Virus record (IMG/VR): IMGVR_UViG_3300045999_009337
Coordinates: 1-39,824 of that record
Length of the DNA: 39,824 nucleotides
Origin: a virus
Strand: one strand, 5' to 3'
Shown piece by piece: positions 23,718 through 29,500 of the stretch. The position numbers and the translations under genes are program-made. The stretch's first letter is position 1; each line of letters opens with the position of its first letter. Under the pieces are notes generated by a model. It ran no database searches. It was not told the origin of the DNA and was given only the letters and a program-made list of their open reading frames with translations.

Positions 23718-24059
23718 ATGACGTTCCAGACGCCTAACTTTTTCCTAGGGCTCATGCGGGTTGTCGCTTGGGCTTTTTGGAGGGATCCCGTGGCTAAGCC
23801 TGAACCGCCCCAGCCGAAGCGTCCCAGGAAGCCGACGCTGGGCTACACCGTCGGGGACATTCCCTACGAGCTGCTGGCCGTGGTGCGGGTGTCCTGGTAC
23901 CGCAAGGGCATGGCCTACGAGGTCGAGGAGTACCAGATCGAGGAATCCGACGATGCGGTGCCCCAGTTCCACTACATCGTTGGCACGGCGCTCAAACAGG
24001 GCGCGGACGTGTGCGTACTGACCCAGTACGAGCCTGCCGCGCTTGGTGTGCCAGAGTAG
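23718..24059 (+). CDS. Small protein, unknown
   Basis: A 113-residue protein starting directly after the previous stop. It has a hydrophobic N terminus (FFLGLMRVVAWAFW), a basic Pro-rich linker (KPEPPQPKRPRKPT) and a C-terminal domain (YELLAVVRVSWYRKGMAYEV). It could be membrane-associated at its N terminus. It ends 32 bases before the structured RNA segment. No family is recognised. Confidence 0.6.
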   Translation: MTFQTPNFFLGLMRVVAWAFWRDPVAKPEPPQPKRPRKPTLGYTVGDIPYELLAVVRVSWYRKGMAYEVEEYQIEESDDAVPQFHYIVGTALKQGADVCVLTQYEPAALGVPE

Positions 24060-24091
24060 AAGGGTTCCCGCTCTGCTTTGGCATCGGGCTA

Positions 24092-24372
24092 CAGGGGACA
24101 ACCCTGGACTGAGGTTGTCTTAAACGAAGTTCACCCATAAAAGTGTGCTCGCCCTGTCCCCTAATTAGGTGGCCGGTGGCTGGTCCTCACGCGGTGCCAG
24201 CCTGTTGCCCGCAGCCGGCCTCTACGGGACCGCCTAGTTCCTCCAAAAAGGGACTAGGCGCAAAACCTAGCCAGCACCAGCCACCTCACGCGGATGTAAC
24301 GAAATGCGACAGCCCGGCCTTGCGGTTGGGCTGTTTGTGTGCAACACTAAGGGCAAGCCCGGAGAGCCGGGC
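24092..24372 (+). ncRNA. Candidate structured non-coding RNA (about 280 bases)
   Basis: The 334-base gap 24060-24393 has no credible gene but is packed with pairing segments. A 16-pair stem with one mismatch and one bulge joins 24167-24183 (AGGTGGCCGGTGGCTGG) to 24271-24286. Inside it is a hairpin of CGCCTAGT/ACTAGGCG (24231-24238/24253-24260). Downstream are an 11-pair hairpin 24309-24334 followed by TTTGTGT and a tetraloop hairpin GCCCGG-AGAG-CCGGGC (24357-24372). Upstream, the segment AGGGGACAACC (24093-24103) can pair in three exclusive ways: with 24102-24106, 24113-24119 or 24155-24162. This suggests a switching or attenuating leader, or a separate small RNA. The strand is assumed from the flanking plus genes. 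Confidence 0.6.
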
Positions 24373-24393
24373 GGCCCTGTTACTGAATTACAA

Positions 24394-24633
24394 ATGGATC
24401 AATTTCACACTCCAGTCGAAAACACCAAGCTCAGTCCGTGGTTTTTTGCGGTCAACTGGGGCGTCCTCACGCTCCAGCAGAAGATCGCCGACATGGAAGC
24501 TATGGGCATGAACCCGATCTACGACATTGCACAGCTCGAAAAGCTCCAGGACTTGGAGCAGTTCCTCAAGATGAGCTGGGATGCCTGGCTGGATCGGATG
24601 GAAACCATCAAAACTGCTCAGGAGGTCAAGTGA
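24394..24633 (+). CDS. Small protein, unknown
   Basis: A 79-residue protein from ATG 24394 (MDQFHTPVENTKLSPWFFAV), continuing NWGVLTLQQKIADMEAMGMN and ending in a helical, charged part. An upstream in-frame start at 24304 would place coding sequence across two hairpins and is less likely. Its end overlaps the next gene by four bases, so they are coupled. No family is recognised. Confidence 0.6.
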   Translation: MDQFHTPVENTKLSPWFFAVNWGVLTLQQKIADMEAMGMNPIYDIAQLEKLQDLEQFLKMSWDAWLDRMETIKTAQEVK

Positions 24634-24884
24634 AGGTACTGGACATTGAGGAGCTGCGATTTGAGGGCGACCACCTTGTTGTCGATGCCCTTGTTGATGA
24701 CGCTGTTCTGGTCTATCCGCAGACGCAGCTCGACCCGCCCGAATGGGGGCCTGCCTTGTGCCGAGGCACCCTCTACTTTTCAGATGAAGACTTGATTCCA
24801 GCCACCGATGCTCAACTCCGGGCCATGCTCACCGAGCGCGTCGATGACTGGTCTCCAATCGACACGTCTGATTGGGACGTCTGA
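24630..24884 (+). CDS. Small acidic protein, unknown
   Basis: An 84-residue protein. The GTG start at 24630 overlaps the upstream stop (GTGA) and has a perfect GGAGG five bases before it. It contains LRFEGDHLVVDALVDDAVLV and PPEWGPALCRGTLYFSDEDL, and ends in an acidic tail. Compact beta-rich fold likely. No family is recognised. Confidence 0.65.
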   Translation: MKVLDIEELRFEGDHLVVDALVDDAVLVYPQTQLDPPEWGPALCRGTLYFSDEDLIPATDAQLRAMLTERVDDWSPIDTSDWDV

Positions 24885-25134
24885 AGCTCGTGACCTGCGT
24901 AACCAAGACGACTATGACGATTGGGAAGTAGGTCTAGAGCCCATACCGGGGGATACGCACTGGGTCAGGGTTCGCACCTTGACCCAGCTTTACCGCCACC
25001 TCATCTACGTGTTTGCCACCAGCGACACCATCAGTTCCACCAGGCTGGCCAACCTGGCCATCCACGAGATTCTCAAGTTGAGACTCACGGATCTCACCCG
25101 GTTGAGGCAGCAGGATCCAAACTTTTTCGCATGA
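24844..25134 (+). CDS. Small protein, unknown (start uncertain)
   Basis: About 96 residues if begun at ATG 24844; an ATG at 24808 or a start close to 24871 is also possible. The convincing part is the region after the preceding stop: DDYDDWEVGLEPIPGDTHWV, then LTQLYRHLIYVFATSD and a Leu/Arg-rich helix near the end. It overlaps the next gene by four bases (ATGA). No family is recognised. Confidence 0.5.
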   Translation: MTGLQSTRLIGTSEARDLRNQDDYDDWEVGLEPIPGDTHWVRVRTLTQLYRHLIYVFATSDTISSTRLANLAIHEILKLRLTDLTRLRQQDPNFFA

Positions 25135-25310
25135 ATTACGACGAGTACTACCGCCAGTCGCGTGGCTATGGCTGGGACGACATGCGCCAGCTACGCTCAC
25201 AGCCGAGGCGTGCCAGCACTACCGTGCCGGAGGCTTTCAAACACCAGTTCAGTGACCCGGCGGCTTATGACGCTTGGGTCGCTGAAGAACGCAAACGCTA
25301 TTTTTCCTGA
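25131..25310 (+). CDS. Small protein, unknown
   Basis: A 59-residue protein (MNYDEYYRQSRGYGWDDMRQ), aromatic and basic, ending AWVAEERKRYFS. Its start overlaps the upstream stop as ATGA and its own stop overlaps the next start as TGATG, which is strong evidence that it is translated within this chain of small genes. No family is recognised. Confidence 0.6.
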   Translation: MNYDEYYRQSRGYGWDDMRQLRSQPRRASTTVPEAFKHQFSDPAAYDAWVAEERKRYFS

Positions 25311-25570
25311 TGACTGAAAATTCGATGGTGCCGTTTTACCGTTCCTATCTGCTGAACGGGCGGACCATTTATCTGGACAAGCTTTCTGAGCTTTCGGACT
25401 CGGAGCTGCATCTTCTCAACGTCGACACCATGGCTGCGCTCCAAGAGGCGCGGCATGAGTACGAGAACATCGAAAACAAACAGTCCGAGGAAGCTGGTCC
25501 GGCATACCGCAGGCTGAAGGTGGCTGGTTATTTTCAAGCCGCAATCAAACTTGAACTCGAATCCAATTAA
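25310..25570 (+). CDS. Small protein, unknown
   Basis: An 86-residue mostly helical protein (MTENSMVPFYRSYLLNGRTI, then LDKLSELSDSELHLLNVDTM and EARHEYENIENKQSEE). The charged helix may mediate oligomerisation. It is coupled to the preceding gene by TGATG. No family is recognised. Confidence 0.6.
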   Translation: MTENSMVPFYRSYLLNGRTIYLDKLSELSDSELHLLNVDTMAALQEARHEYENIENKQSEEAGPAYRRLKVAGYFQAAIKLELESN

Positions 25571-25572
25571 TC

Positions 25573-25902
25573 ATGCAACGCTTTTTACTTGCTTTGGCAC
25601 TTGCTTTCAACGCTCCAGCACTTGCACATCACACAGGTCGGGAAGTTACTGCAACGGTCTATCACCCGGAATACAACGGGGAAGTTGCGTATTGCGGTGG
25701 TGTGTATTGGCATTGGGGAGTGAGTGCTGCGCACCCTTGGCTGCCGTGCGGCACCAAAGTGCGTGTTTCGCACCAAGGACGTGTGTTGTTAGTGCCGATT
25801 ACGGATCGATGTGACTGTGGCAGCATTGATCTTTCCGCTGGAGCAGCACATCGCTTAGGTGTTCCACTTGATGGAACAGCGACTGTGCGGATTAGCTACT
25901 AG
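25573..25902 (+). CDS. Exported RlpA-like double-psi beta-barrel protein
   Basis: A 109-residue protein with a signal peptide (MQRFLLALALAFNAPALA) followed by one domain. Key parts are ATVYHPEYNG, LPCGTKVRV, GRVLLVPITDRCDC and DLSAGAAHRLGVPLDGTATV, the core of the RlpA/3D double-psi barrel. Relatives bind or cut peptidoglycan in the periplasm; the Asp in ITDRCD matches the conserved Asp of the group. Finding it in the early block, far from the lysis genes, suggests envelope modification during infection rather than plain lysis. Function is inferred. Confidence 0.8.
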   Translation: MQRFLLALALAFNAPALAHHTGREVTATVYHPEYNGEVAYCGGVYWHWGVSAAHPWLPCGTKVRVSHQGRVLLVPITDRCDCGSIDLSAGAAHRLGVPLDGTATVRISY

Positions 25903-25923
25903 TTCTACACACTTCTCTTTCTC

Positions 25924-26259
25924 ATGACTGACAAAAACCATCCGATTACTCCGCCGCAGTGGCAGGTTGATGCCTGGTGCAAACAGGCTCTAGCCATGGG
26001 CGCTGATGTTGACTCTTTGTTTGTTCAGGCTTACCAGGCTGGCGCTGATCAGGAGCTGGAGGCGTGCTGTGAGTTGCTAGTTGCAGATCACTGGGAAACT
26101 TTAAGCCGGGGTCTCCGCACCGCCCGCCGCACCAAGCCGCCGAGCTTGAAGGCAGGAGCGATTGAAGTTTTAGATGAGCTAGATGGTTTGTTCGAACTTC
26201 CTGCGGGGCACTACAACACAATTCTTCGTGCATTGGAGCAACTCGATGACTCCCTATGA
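25924..26259 (+). CDS. Conserved hypothetical protein (QAGADQELEACC type)
   Basis: A 111-residue helical protein. The segment QWQVDAWCKQALAMGADVDS followed by VQAYQAGADQELEACCELL resembles small proteins often seen in cyanophages and in picocyanobacterial genomes, from memory. The C-terminal half has repeated short helices (LDELDGLFELPAGHYNTILR). No enzyme motif is seen. It overlaps the HNH gene start by 14 bases. Confidence 0.65.
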   Translation: MTDKNHPITPPQWQVDAWCKQALAMGADVDSLFVQAYQAGADQELEACCELLVADHWETLSRGLRTARRTKPPSLKAGAIEVLDELDGLFELPAGHYNTILRALEQLDDSL

Positions 26260-26767
26260 GAAGGAAGTACAGAACATGCACTTAATTAAAGAGTGGCTTC
26301 AGGTGGAATCAGGTAGTCCTACAGGCTTGATTTGGAAGAAGCAATCCAATTACGGGCACGGGCGTGCCAAAATTGGTCGTCCCGCTGGATCTCCATCGGG
26401 AAAGGGTTATTGCCGTGTAATCCTCAATAAAATCCCATTTTGCTGTCACAGACTTGTGCTTTGGCTCACGGGAAGCCAACCATCACCAAGTGATTTTTGC
26501 GATCATATAAACCGCAACAAATCTGATAACAGACCAGAGAATCTGCGGTGGGTCTCTAGGTCAACAAATATGGTAAACACTGTAGTCCGAAACAAGCACG
26601 GCTTTAAGTATGTTTGCTTCAACCCAAAGGGTGGTAGGTACAGGGCTCAGTGGGGACGCACTGAGATTGATGGCGTAAAAATGTTTTACGTCGGCACATA
26701 CGACACCCCTTATGAAGCGCACCTAGCTGCGCTAGCTCATCGTCTTGAGCATCATTGGAATCCCTAA
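26246..26767 (+). CDS. HNH homing-type endonuclease with AP2-like domain
   Basis: A 173-residue protein, with GGAG seven bases before ATG 26246; an ATG at 26276 with AAGGAAG upstream is an alternative. The HNH core is FCDHINRNKSDNRPENLRWV, and the C-terminal part KYVCFNPKGGRYRAQWGRTE then YVGTYDTPYEAHLAAL is AP2-like. It has the same domain plan as the gene at 18114-18614 but low identity. It is A/T-richer than its neighbours, which fits recent gain. Confidence 0.85.
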   Translation: MTPYEKEVQNMHLIKEWLQVESGSPTGLIWKKQSNYGHGRAKIGRPAGSPSGKGYCRVILNKIPFCCHRLVLWLTGSQPSPSDFCDHINRNKSDNRPENLRWVSRSTNMVNTVVRNKHGFKYVCFNPKGGRYRAQWGRTEIDGVKMFYVGTYDTPYEAHLAALAHRLEHHWNP

Positions 26768-26802
26768 GCCAAGCTTCGTATCCAACATCACTAACCACCT
26801 CA

Positions 26803-26961
26803 ATGAACTCTTCTCAACGCGCCATTACTGCACTGATCTTTCTTGTTCCTGTGCTTGTAATCGCTCTTCCTATTTGGTGGATCCCACAGAAATGGCAAGC
26901 CTGCGGGAAACTGTACGACAACCTCCCTGCCAAGATCATCTGCTTTAACTCAAGCAACTAA
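26803..26961 (+). CDS. Small single-pass membrane protein
   Basis: A 52-residue protein from ATG 26803: a short polar start, then ITALIFLVPVLVIALPIWWI as one membrane helix, then a polar tail with two Cys (KWQACGKLYDNLPAKIICFN). It could be an early membrane factor or a holin-like peptide, but it lies away from the endolysin. No family is recognised. Confidence 0.5.
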   Translation: MNSSQRAITALIFLVPVLVIALPIWWIPQKWQACGKLYDNLPAKIICFNSSN

Positions 26962-26985
26962 GCCCTCCTAGTCCGATCAACTTCT

Positions 26986-27177
26986 ATGTCTGAGTTTCCG
27001 TTTATCTACGTCTGCAGCCACGCGGGGAAGATCGGCAACATCCGCTGGGTCAACGCGGACACGCGCTATCCCGCATCCCGGCGCTGGGAAGATCCTCAAG
27101 CACAACGCGGTTACTGGGGCCGTTGCGGTCTAGTCAACTCTCCGGGATCTCCAGATAGTTCACCGCCGCTCCCCTAG
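26986..27177 (+). CDS. Small protein, unknown
   Basis: A 63-residue protein (MSEFPFIYVCSHAGKIGNIR) with a Trp/Arg-rich middle (RRWEDPQAQRGYWGRCGLVN) and a Ser/Pro end. Spacing within the chain of small genes is regular. Supported only by position and codon pattern. Confidence 0.4.
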   Translation: MSEFPFIYVCSHAGKIGNIRWVNADTRYPASRRWEDPQAQRGYWGRCGLVNSPGSPDSSPPLP

Positions 27178-27189
27178 TTGGACTAAGTA

Positions 27190-27399
27190 ATGCTTGAAAC
27201 TCTTATCGAAAATCGCTGGTACTGGGTGCGCTTTCGGGCATCTGATACCTATGTCGATCCTTTCGGGGATGGTCCCTGCGGTGATTGGTTCCCAGCGATG
27301 TATTCTCCACGAGCTGCGGGTGGCTGGACTAATGGCGATTGCTGGGAGGACTTCGACCGCGAAGTCACCGAGTGGCGCTTGATCCCGCTGCCCGAATAG
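27190..27399 (+). CDS. Small Trp-rich protein, unknown
   Basis: A 69-residue protein: MLETLIENRWYWVRFRASDT, then CGDWFPAMYSPRAAGGWTNG and a final EVTEWRLIPLPE. This 'WYWVR ... W-PA-Y ... GW-NGD-WEDF ... WR-IPLP' arrangement recalls small DUF551-like phage proteins. Function unknown. It ends one base before a promoter candidate. Confidence 0.6.
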   Translation: MLETLIENRWYWVRFRASDTYVDPFGDGPCGDWFPAMYSPRAAGGWTNGDCWEDFDREVTEWRLIPLPE

Positions 27400-27430
27400 T
27401 TGACACAACACCACTCTTCCCTACTACACT
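27400..27430 (+). promoter_or_regulatory. Candidate sigma-70-type promoter
   Basis: A perfect TTGACA (27400-27405) is followed after 16 bases by TACTAC (27422-27427), with TACACT at 27425-27430 as a second -10 choice. It begins right after a stop codon and lies 18 bases before the helix-turn-helix gene, so it may start the nucleotide-metabolism group. Confidence 0.5.
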
Positions 27431-27447
27431 GCACACGTTCCAAACCG

Positions 27448-27849
27448 ATGAACATGTACATCCTTTCGGAAGCTCAGTTTGATCAGGTCATCAAAGCTCT
27501 TGATGCTGCCCGCTTTGCTCTTGATACGTGCCAGCACGTGGAGCTGGATCTGACCAATCCCAAGCAGACGATCCCGCTGCCCGCTGGCGAGAAAATTGTA
27601 CGTACAACTGCCGTACGCCAGTCTCAAAGTAAGACTCGTAAGTCCAGCCGCAAGGGACGGCGTGGGGTGTCGGTGTTGAACGATGCCAAGGTGCTAGAGA
27701 TCAAGCGTCAGCTGGCTGCTGGTGGGAAGTCTGTCGGCAAAATTGCCAAGGAGTTCGGCGTTCACCCCACCACCATCAACTGCATTAAGTGGAATAAGAC
27801 CTGGAAGCATGTGGTGCTCCAGCAGGAAACCGTTGCGGCTGCGGCGTGA
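27448..27849 (+). CDS. Helix-turn-helix DNA-binding protein
   Basis: A 133-residue protein from ATG 27448. The N-terminal half is an unassigned helical domain (MNMYILSEAQFDQVIKALDA). A basic linker (SQSKTRKSSRKGRRG) follows. The C-terminal part LEIKRQLAAGGKSVGKIAKE, then FGVHPTTINCIKWNKTW, is a resolvase/Hin-type helix-turn-helix. It is likely a regulator or DNA-organising protein. Its stop overlaps the start of the dCTP-deaminase-like gene (GTGA). Confidence 0.7.
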   Translation: MNMYILSEAQFDQVIKALDAARFALDTCQHVELDLTNPKQTIPLPAGEKIVRTTAVRQSQSKTRKSSRKGRRGVSVLNDAKVLEIKRQLAAGGKSVGKIAKEFGVHPTTINCIKWNKTWKHVVLQQETVAAAA

Positions 27850-28355
27850 TTCTGGCGGACATCGACATCTTCACGCTGGCGCGGAGGGAGCTTGTCATTC
27901 CCTTCGATAAGGAGCTGGTGAATCCAGCGAGTCTCGATGTGAGACTCGGCGAGAACTTGCTAGTCGAGCAAGAGGAACATCCTGCATTACTGCCTTACTC
28001 CATTGCTGGGGCGACGCAGGAAAAACCGTTCTTGCTCCAGCCGCAGCAATTCGTCCTTGCGGAGACGGTCGAGGAGTTCAAGCTGCCCGACTGTATTGCT
28101 GGGCAGCTGGCGCTCAAGTCGAGCAGGGCTAGGGAAGGAATCGAGCACTTACTTGCTGGGTATATCGACCCTGGATACTGCGGGAGGCTAACGCTGGAAC
28201 TGCAAAATGCGCGGATGATGCACCCGGTTGCCTTGTGGCCCGGGATGCGGATTGCGCAGATTGTGTTCCACCGCATGTCAATGCTGCCCGCCAAGGACTA
28301 CTCCATGACCGGGCGGTATCAGGGTGACAAGGCCGTTCAGGGTTCCAGGGGATGA
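27846..28355 (+). CDS. dCTP deaminase / dUTPase-family protein
   Basis: A 169-residue protein from a GTG overlapping the upstream stop. It follows the Dcd pattern: NPASLDVRLG near residues 26-35, LKSSRAREGI near 90-99 (substrate-binding Ser/Arg), and YIDPGYCGRLTLELQNA near 106-122, where Glu118 is in the catalytic position of dCTP deaminases. GMRIAQIVF follows, then a Gly/Gln-rich C-terminal lid (GRYQGDKAVQGSRG). It makes dUMP precursors or clears dUTP for phage DNA synthesis. Whether it deaminates or only hydrolyses is not settled. Confidence 0.85.
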   Translation: MILADIDIFTLARRELVIPFDKELVNPASLDVRLGENLLVEQEEHPALLPYSIAGATQEKPFLLQPQQFVLAETVEEFKLPDCIAGQLALKSSRAREGIEHLLAGYIDPGYCGRLTLELQNARMMHPVALWPGMRIAQIVFHRMSMLPAKDYSMTGRYQGDKAVQGSRG

Positions 28356-28594
28356 GCGATCCAGTGCACCACCCCCGTCATTACACGGCGGGCAGGTTTG
28401 AGGTGATCGAGGTGCTTGAGGATTGGTCGCAACATGCGCCGGATCCTGTCGCTGGGTCGCTCCAGTGGCAGTGCCTGAAGTACCTCAGCCGGATGTGGCT
28501 CAAAAAGGATCCGCTAGAGGACGCGAGGAAGTGCCACTGGTATCTCACGCGGTTGATCAATCGACTGGCTACCGAGGCGTACCGGAAAAAGTGA
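28352..28594 (+). CDS. DUF3310 protein
   Basis: An 80-residue protein with the DUF3310 signature: HHPRHYTAGRFEVIEVLEDW, then LQWQCLKYLSRMWLKKDPLE, then ARKCHWYLTRLINR. DUF3310 proteins are common in phage nucleotide and replication regions; their function is not firmly known. Its ATG overlaps the upstream stop by four bases. A terminator follows. Confidence 0.85.
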   Translation: MSDPVHHPRHYTAGRFEVIEVLEDWSQHAPDPVAGSLQWQCLKYLSRMWLKKDPLEDARKCHWYLTRLINRLATEAYRKK

Positions 28595-28665
28595 GGCATC
28601 AGGGGGTGCTTGTGCCTCATTTGAGGCACTGGTGGCGGGTTGTCGCCAAGGCACTGGGAGAGAAG

Positions 28666-28716
28666 GCGCACCAGCACGACCGGATTGCTGATCAGGTTGC
28701 ACTGGTGCGCTTTTTT
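28666..28716 (+). terminator. Intrinsic terminator (plus)
   Basis: GCGCACCAG (28666-28674) pairs perfectly with CTGGTGCGC (28702-28710), followed at once by six T. The loop is long (27 bases). It closes the unit ending with DUF3310, so the following zinc and polymerase genes need a promoter in 28717-28799. Confidence 0.85.
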
Positions 28717-28799
28717 ATTCTCGCCGCCTACATGATTACAAACGTGTTTATTTGCGCCGGGGTTATTCGGCATTGGAACAACTGACTATTACTTGACCC

Positions 28800-28991
28800 A
28801 TGGTTACTACTAAACCTTTCAAACGCGGCGAGGAAAATTTTGCCGCGATTTTGACGCCTGAACTTGTGCAAAAGATGCGCAAACTCCAGGCAGAGGGGTG
28901 GTCTTACCGAAAACTTTCGGATGAGTTTGATGTGGATCCCAAGCACGCTTGGCGCATTTGTAAAAGGCTTGCCTGGAGCTGGGTTGACTGA
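28800..28991 (+). CDS. Small helix-turn-helix protein
   Basis: A 63-residue protein: basic start (MVTTKPFKRGEENFAAI), then LVQKMRKLQAEGWSYRKLSD followed by EFDVDPKHAWRICKRLAW, a helix-turn-helix with a recognition helix rich in His, Arg and Lys. First gene after the terminator at 28666; likely a local regulator. Its stop overlaps the next start as TGATG. Confidence 0.65.
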   Translation: MVTTKPFKRGEENFAAILTPELVQKMRKLQAEGWSYRKLSDEFDVDPKHAWRICKRLAWSWVD

Positions 28992-29200
28992 TGCGCTGCG
29001 CTAACTGTGATCACGAGCGGATTGATGTGGACCGCACTTGCCACGACACCACCGAGTCAATTCTTCGCAAAAGGAAGTGCTCCAAGTGTGGGTACTCTGT
29101 TTTTACTGTTGAGGTAGAGCTGCCGCACGGGGCTGCAATGCACTCCCAGAAGCATCTGCTTCGACGTTTACCTGGATTTTTACGTGTTCATTTTTCGTGA
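28991..29200 (+). CDS. Zinc-ribbon protein (NrdR-type finger)
   Basis: A 69-residue protein with MRCANCDHERIDVDRTCHDT, then RKRKCSKCGYSVFTVEVE. The two CxxC pairs about 28 residues apart with the tail FTVE resemble the zinc ribbon of NrdR and of Ogr-like phage regulators. The rest (HSQKHLLRRLPGFLRVHF) is basic. Likely a transcription factor. The ATP-cone domain of true NrdR is absent. Confidence 0.7.
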   Translation: MRCANCDHERIDVDRTCHDTTESILRKRKCSKCGYSVFTVEVELPHGAAMHSQKHLLRRLPGFLRVHFS

Positions 29201-29475
29201 TGGCGATTTCGATCAACAGCAGGCCGTGCCAGAAGTGCGGTAAGCACACAACCAACCCGGTGATGTGTATGAAGTGTTATCGCTCCAGTGAGGCTGGGTT
29301 ACTGGAGATTCGCATGGAGCGGCTTCGGCTCAGCTACAAGCCCCAGGAGGATGGGGGTCCATGCAGATGCTGCATACATTGGGAAAAGCGGTGTTTACTG
29401 GGACTTCCCGAGGGTGGGACACTCGCGGCGGCGGAGTTGTGCTCGGCACGGGAGCTTGACAGCCTGCTAGAGTAG
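29197..29475 (+). CDS. Cys-rich zinc-binding protein
   Basis: A 92-residue protein (start GTG 29197 or ATG 29200, overlapping the upstream stop). It contains CQKCGKHTTNPVMCMKC near residue 11 and CRCCIHWEKRC near 56. Two zinc sites are likely. It forms a coupled trio with the two preceding DNA-binding-type proteins. Function unknown, probably nucleic-acid or protein binding. Confidence 0.6.
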   Translation: MMAISINSRPCQKCGKHTTNPVMCMKCYRSSEAGLLEIRMERLRLSYKPQEDGGPCRCCIHWEKRCLLGLPEGGTLAAAELCSARELDSLLE

Positions 29476-29484
29476 TAGGGTACA
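29456..29484 (+). promoter_or_regulatory. Weak candidate promoter for the DNA polymerase gene
   Basis: TTGACA at 29456-29461 is perfect as a -35 box, but at normal spacing only GGTACA (29479-29484) is found as a -10. It overlaps the end of the Cys-rich gene and lies 17 bases before the polymerase start. Confidence 0.3.
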
Positions 29485-29500
29485 AGTTGCCCTACCAGGC

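Noticed and set aside
24167-24286. Structured segment as a tRNA or tmRNA
   Set aside because: No TTCRA loop or CCA-type end, and the stems do not fit a cloverleaf or tmRNA layout.
24304-24393. Upstream extension of the gene at 24394
   Set aside because: It would code through the hairpins at 24309-24334 and 24357-24372, with Gly/Pro-rich sequence unlike the rest of the protein.
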